Origin: Acidobacteriota bacterium
GTDB taxonomy: Bacteria > Acidobacteriota > Terriglobia > UBA7540
Reading direction: 5' to 3'
Length of the DNA stretch: 32,438 bases
NCBI GenBank assembly: GCA_021787735.1
Contig: JAJYLL010000053.1
Location: 1-32,438 of the forward strand
A model generated the notes under the pieces. It saw nothing but the letters and a program-made list of their open reading frames with translations. It was not told where the DNA came from and did not search any database. A program made the translations under genes and the position numbers. Every line of letters starts with the position of its first letter. The first letter of the stretch is position 1. This document shows positions 32,214-32,438 of this stretch, one piece after another.

Positions 32214-32438
32214 TCATTGCATCCGATCCATTGCAATGATCGATTCGTCTTCCAAAAAATAATATCTCCAGCTTGACCACGGCCATTCACTCGCCGAGCT
32301 CACCAGCCTTCGCTCCACCGGATTATTGTGCATGTAATCCAGCTTCTGGTTGATCTTCTTCGAACTCCAGATGTTCATGTCGTAAAACCGCCGCTGCCAC
32401 ACCCGGCCATTCGCCTCATCGTGCACAGTCGCGGGCAG
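32214..32438 (-). CDS. REP-associated (RAYT/IS200-like) transposase, C-terminal part
   Basis: The frame is open from the right edge of the window to a stop at 32214, so the N-terminal part, with the HUH metal site, lies outside. The 74 codons seen include RVWQRRFYDMNIW, KLDYMHNNPVERRLV and SEWPWSSWRYYF, a signature block of RAYT-type Y1 transposases; the Tyr in DYMHNNPV is the likely catalytic Tyr that attacks single-stranded DNA. RAYTs are domesticated relatives of IS200/IS605 transposases that act on REP palindromes. A REP-like double palindrome lies about 100 bp downstream, and a remnant of the same family lies at 10445-10546. Confidence 0.88.
   Translation of the reverse strand: MPATVHDEANGRVWQRRFYDMNIWSSKKINQKLDYMHNNPVERRLVSSASEWPWSSWRYYFLEDESIIAMDRMQ

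Overview
The window is about 32 kb of high-GC bacterial chromosome, most likely from an acidobacterium (Acidobacteriota). That assignment is inference. It rests on a remnant resembling the ABC permeases duplicated in acidobacteria, a pair of secreted SLGEIAR/TNDD proteins of a type I associate with that phylum, RAYT-type transposase pieces, and long FG-GAP and tricorn-type secreted proteins. I saw no rRNA, tRNA, CRISPR array or phage module.

Left part (1-10 kb). A secreted FG-GAP repeat protein runs off the left edge; it has its own promoter and a structured leader. Next come a UPF0173 metallo-hydrolase, two tandem secreted coiled-coil paralogues, and an aroB-ubiE pair overlapping by 8 bp (shikimate and menaquinone/ubiquinone pathways). 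A MITE-like element of about 127 bp is followed by nadB (NAD synthesis). A minus-strand operon then encodes tatB (TTG start, strong sigma-70-type promoter), tatC and a glutaminyl-cyclase-like M28 enzyme.

Middle part (10-23 kb). Upstream of the tat operon lie a possibly decayed small membrane protein and a transposase remnant. They are followed by a GH127-type glycoside hydrolase with a twin-arginine signal, a plausible client of the neighbouring Tat system. After glnD (nitrogen control, possibly leaderless) comes the most unusual locus: a four-gene minus-strand phosphorelay operon. Its order is soluble hybrid kinase, response regulator with a four-cysteine tail, membrane hybrid kinase with four PAS domains, two receivers and an HPt, then receiver-GGDEF protein. 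Two output modules carry lesions at key residues: the HPt has Arg where the phospho-accepting His should be, and the GGDEF motif is GAGQF while the c-di-GMP inhibitory-site RxxD is kept. The two stand-alone receivers look like duplicates of each other.

Right part (23-32.4 kb). A CxxC thioredoxin-like protein has a palindrome over its promoter. It is followed by an AMIN-domain protein with a PilP-like tail, a decayed Zn/Mn-type ABC transporter (frameshifted ATPase and truncated permease), and a secreted TPR protein bracketed by two copies of a ~62-bp repeat. A tricorn-type S41 protease with a complete catalytic tetrad, a permease remnant, REP-like palindromes and the 3' part of a RAYT transposase finish the window.

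No single locus proves a wholly new system. The phosphorelay operon with its altered outputs is the best candidate for new biology, followed by the SLGEIAR/TNDD pair.
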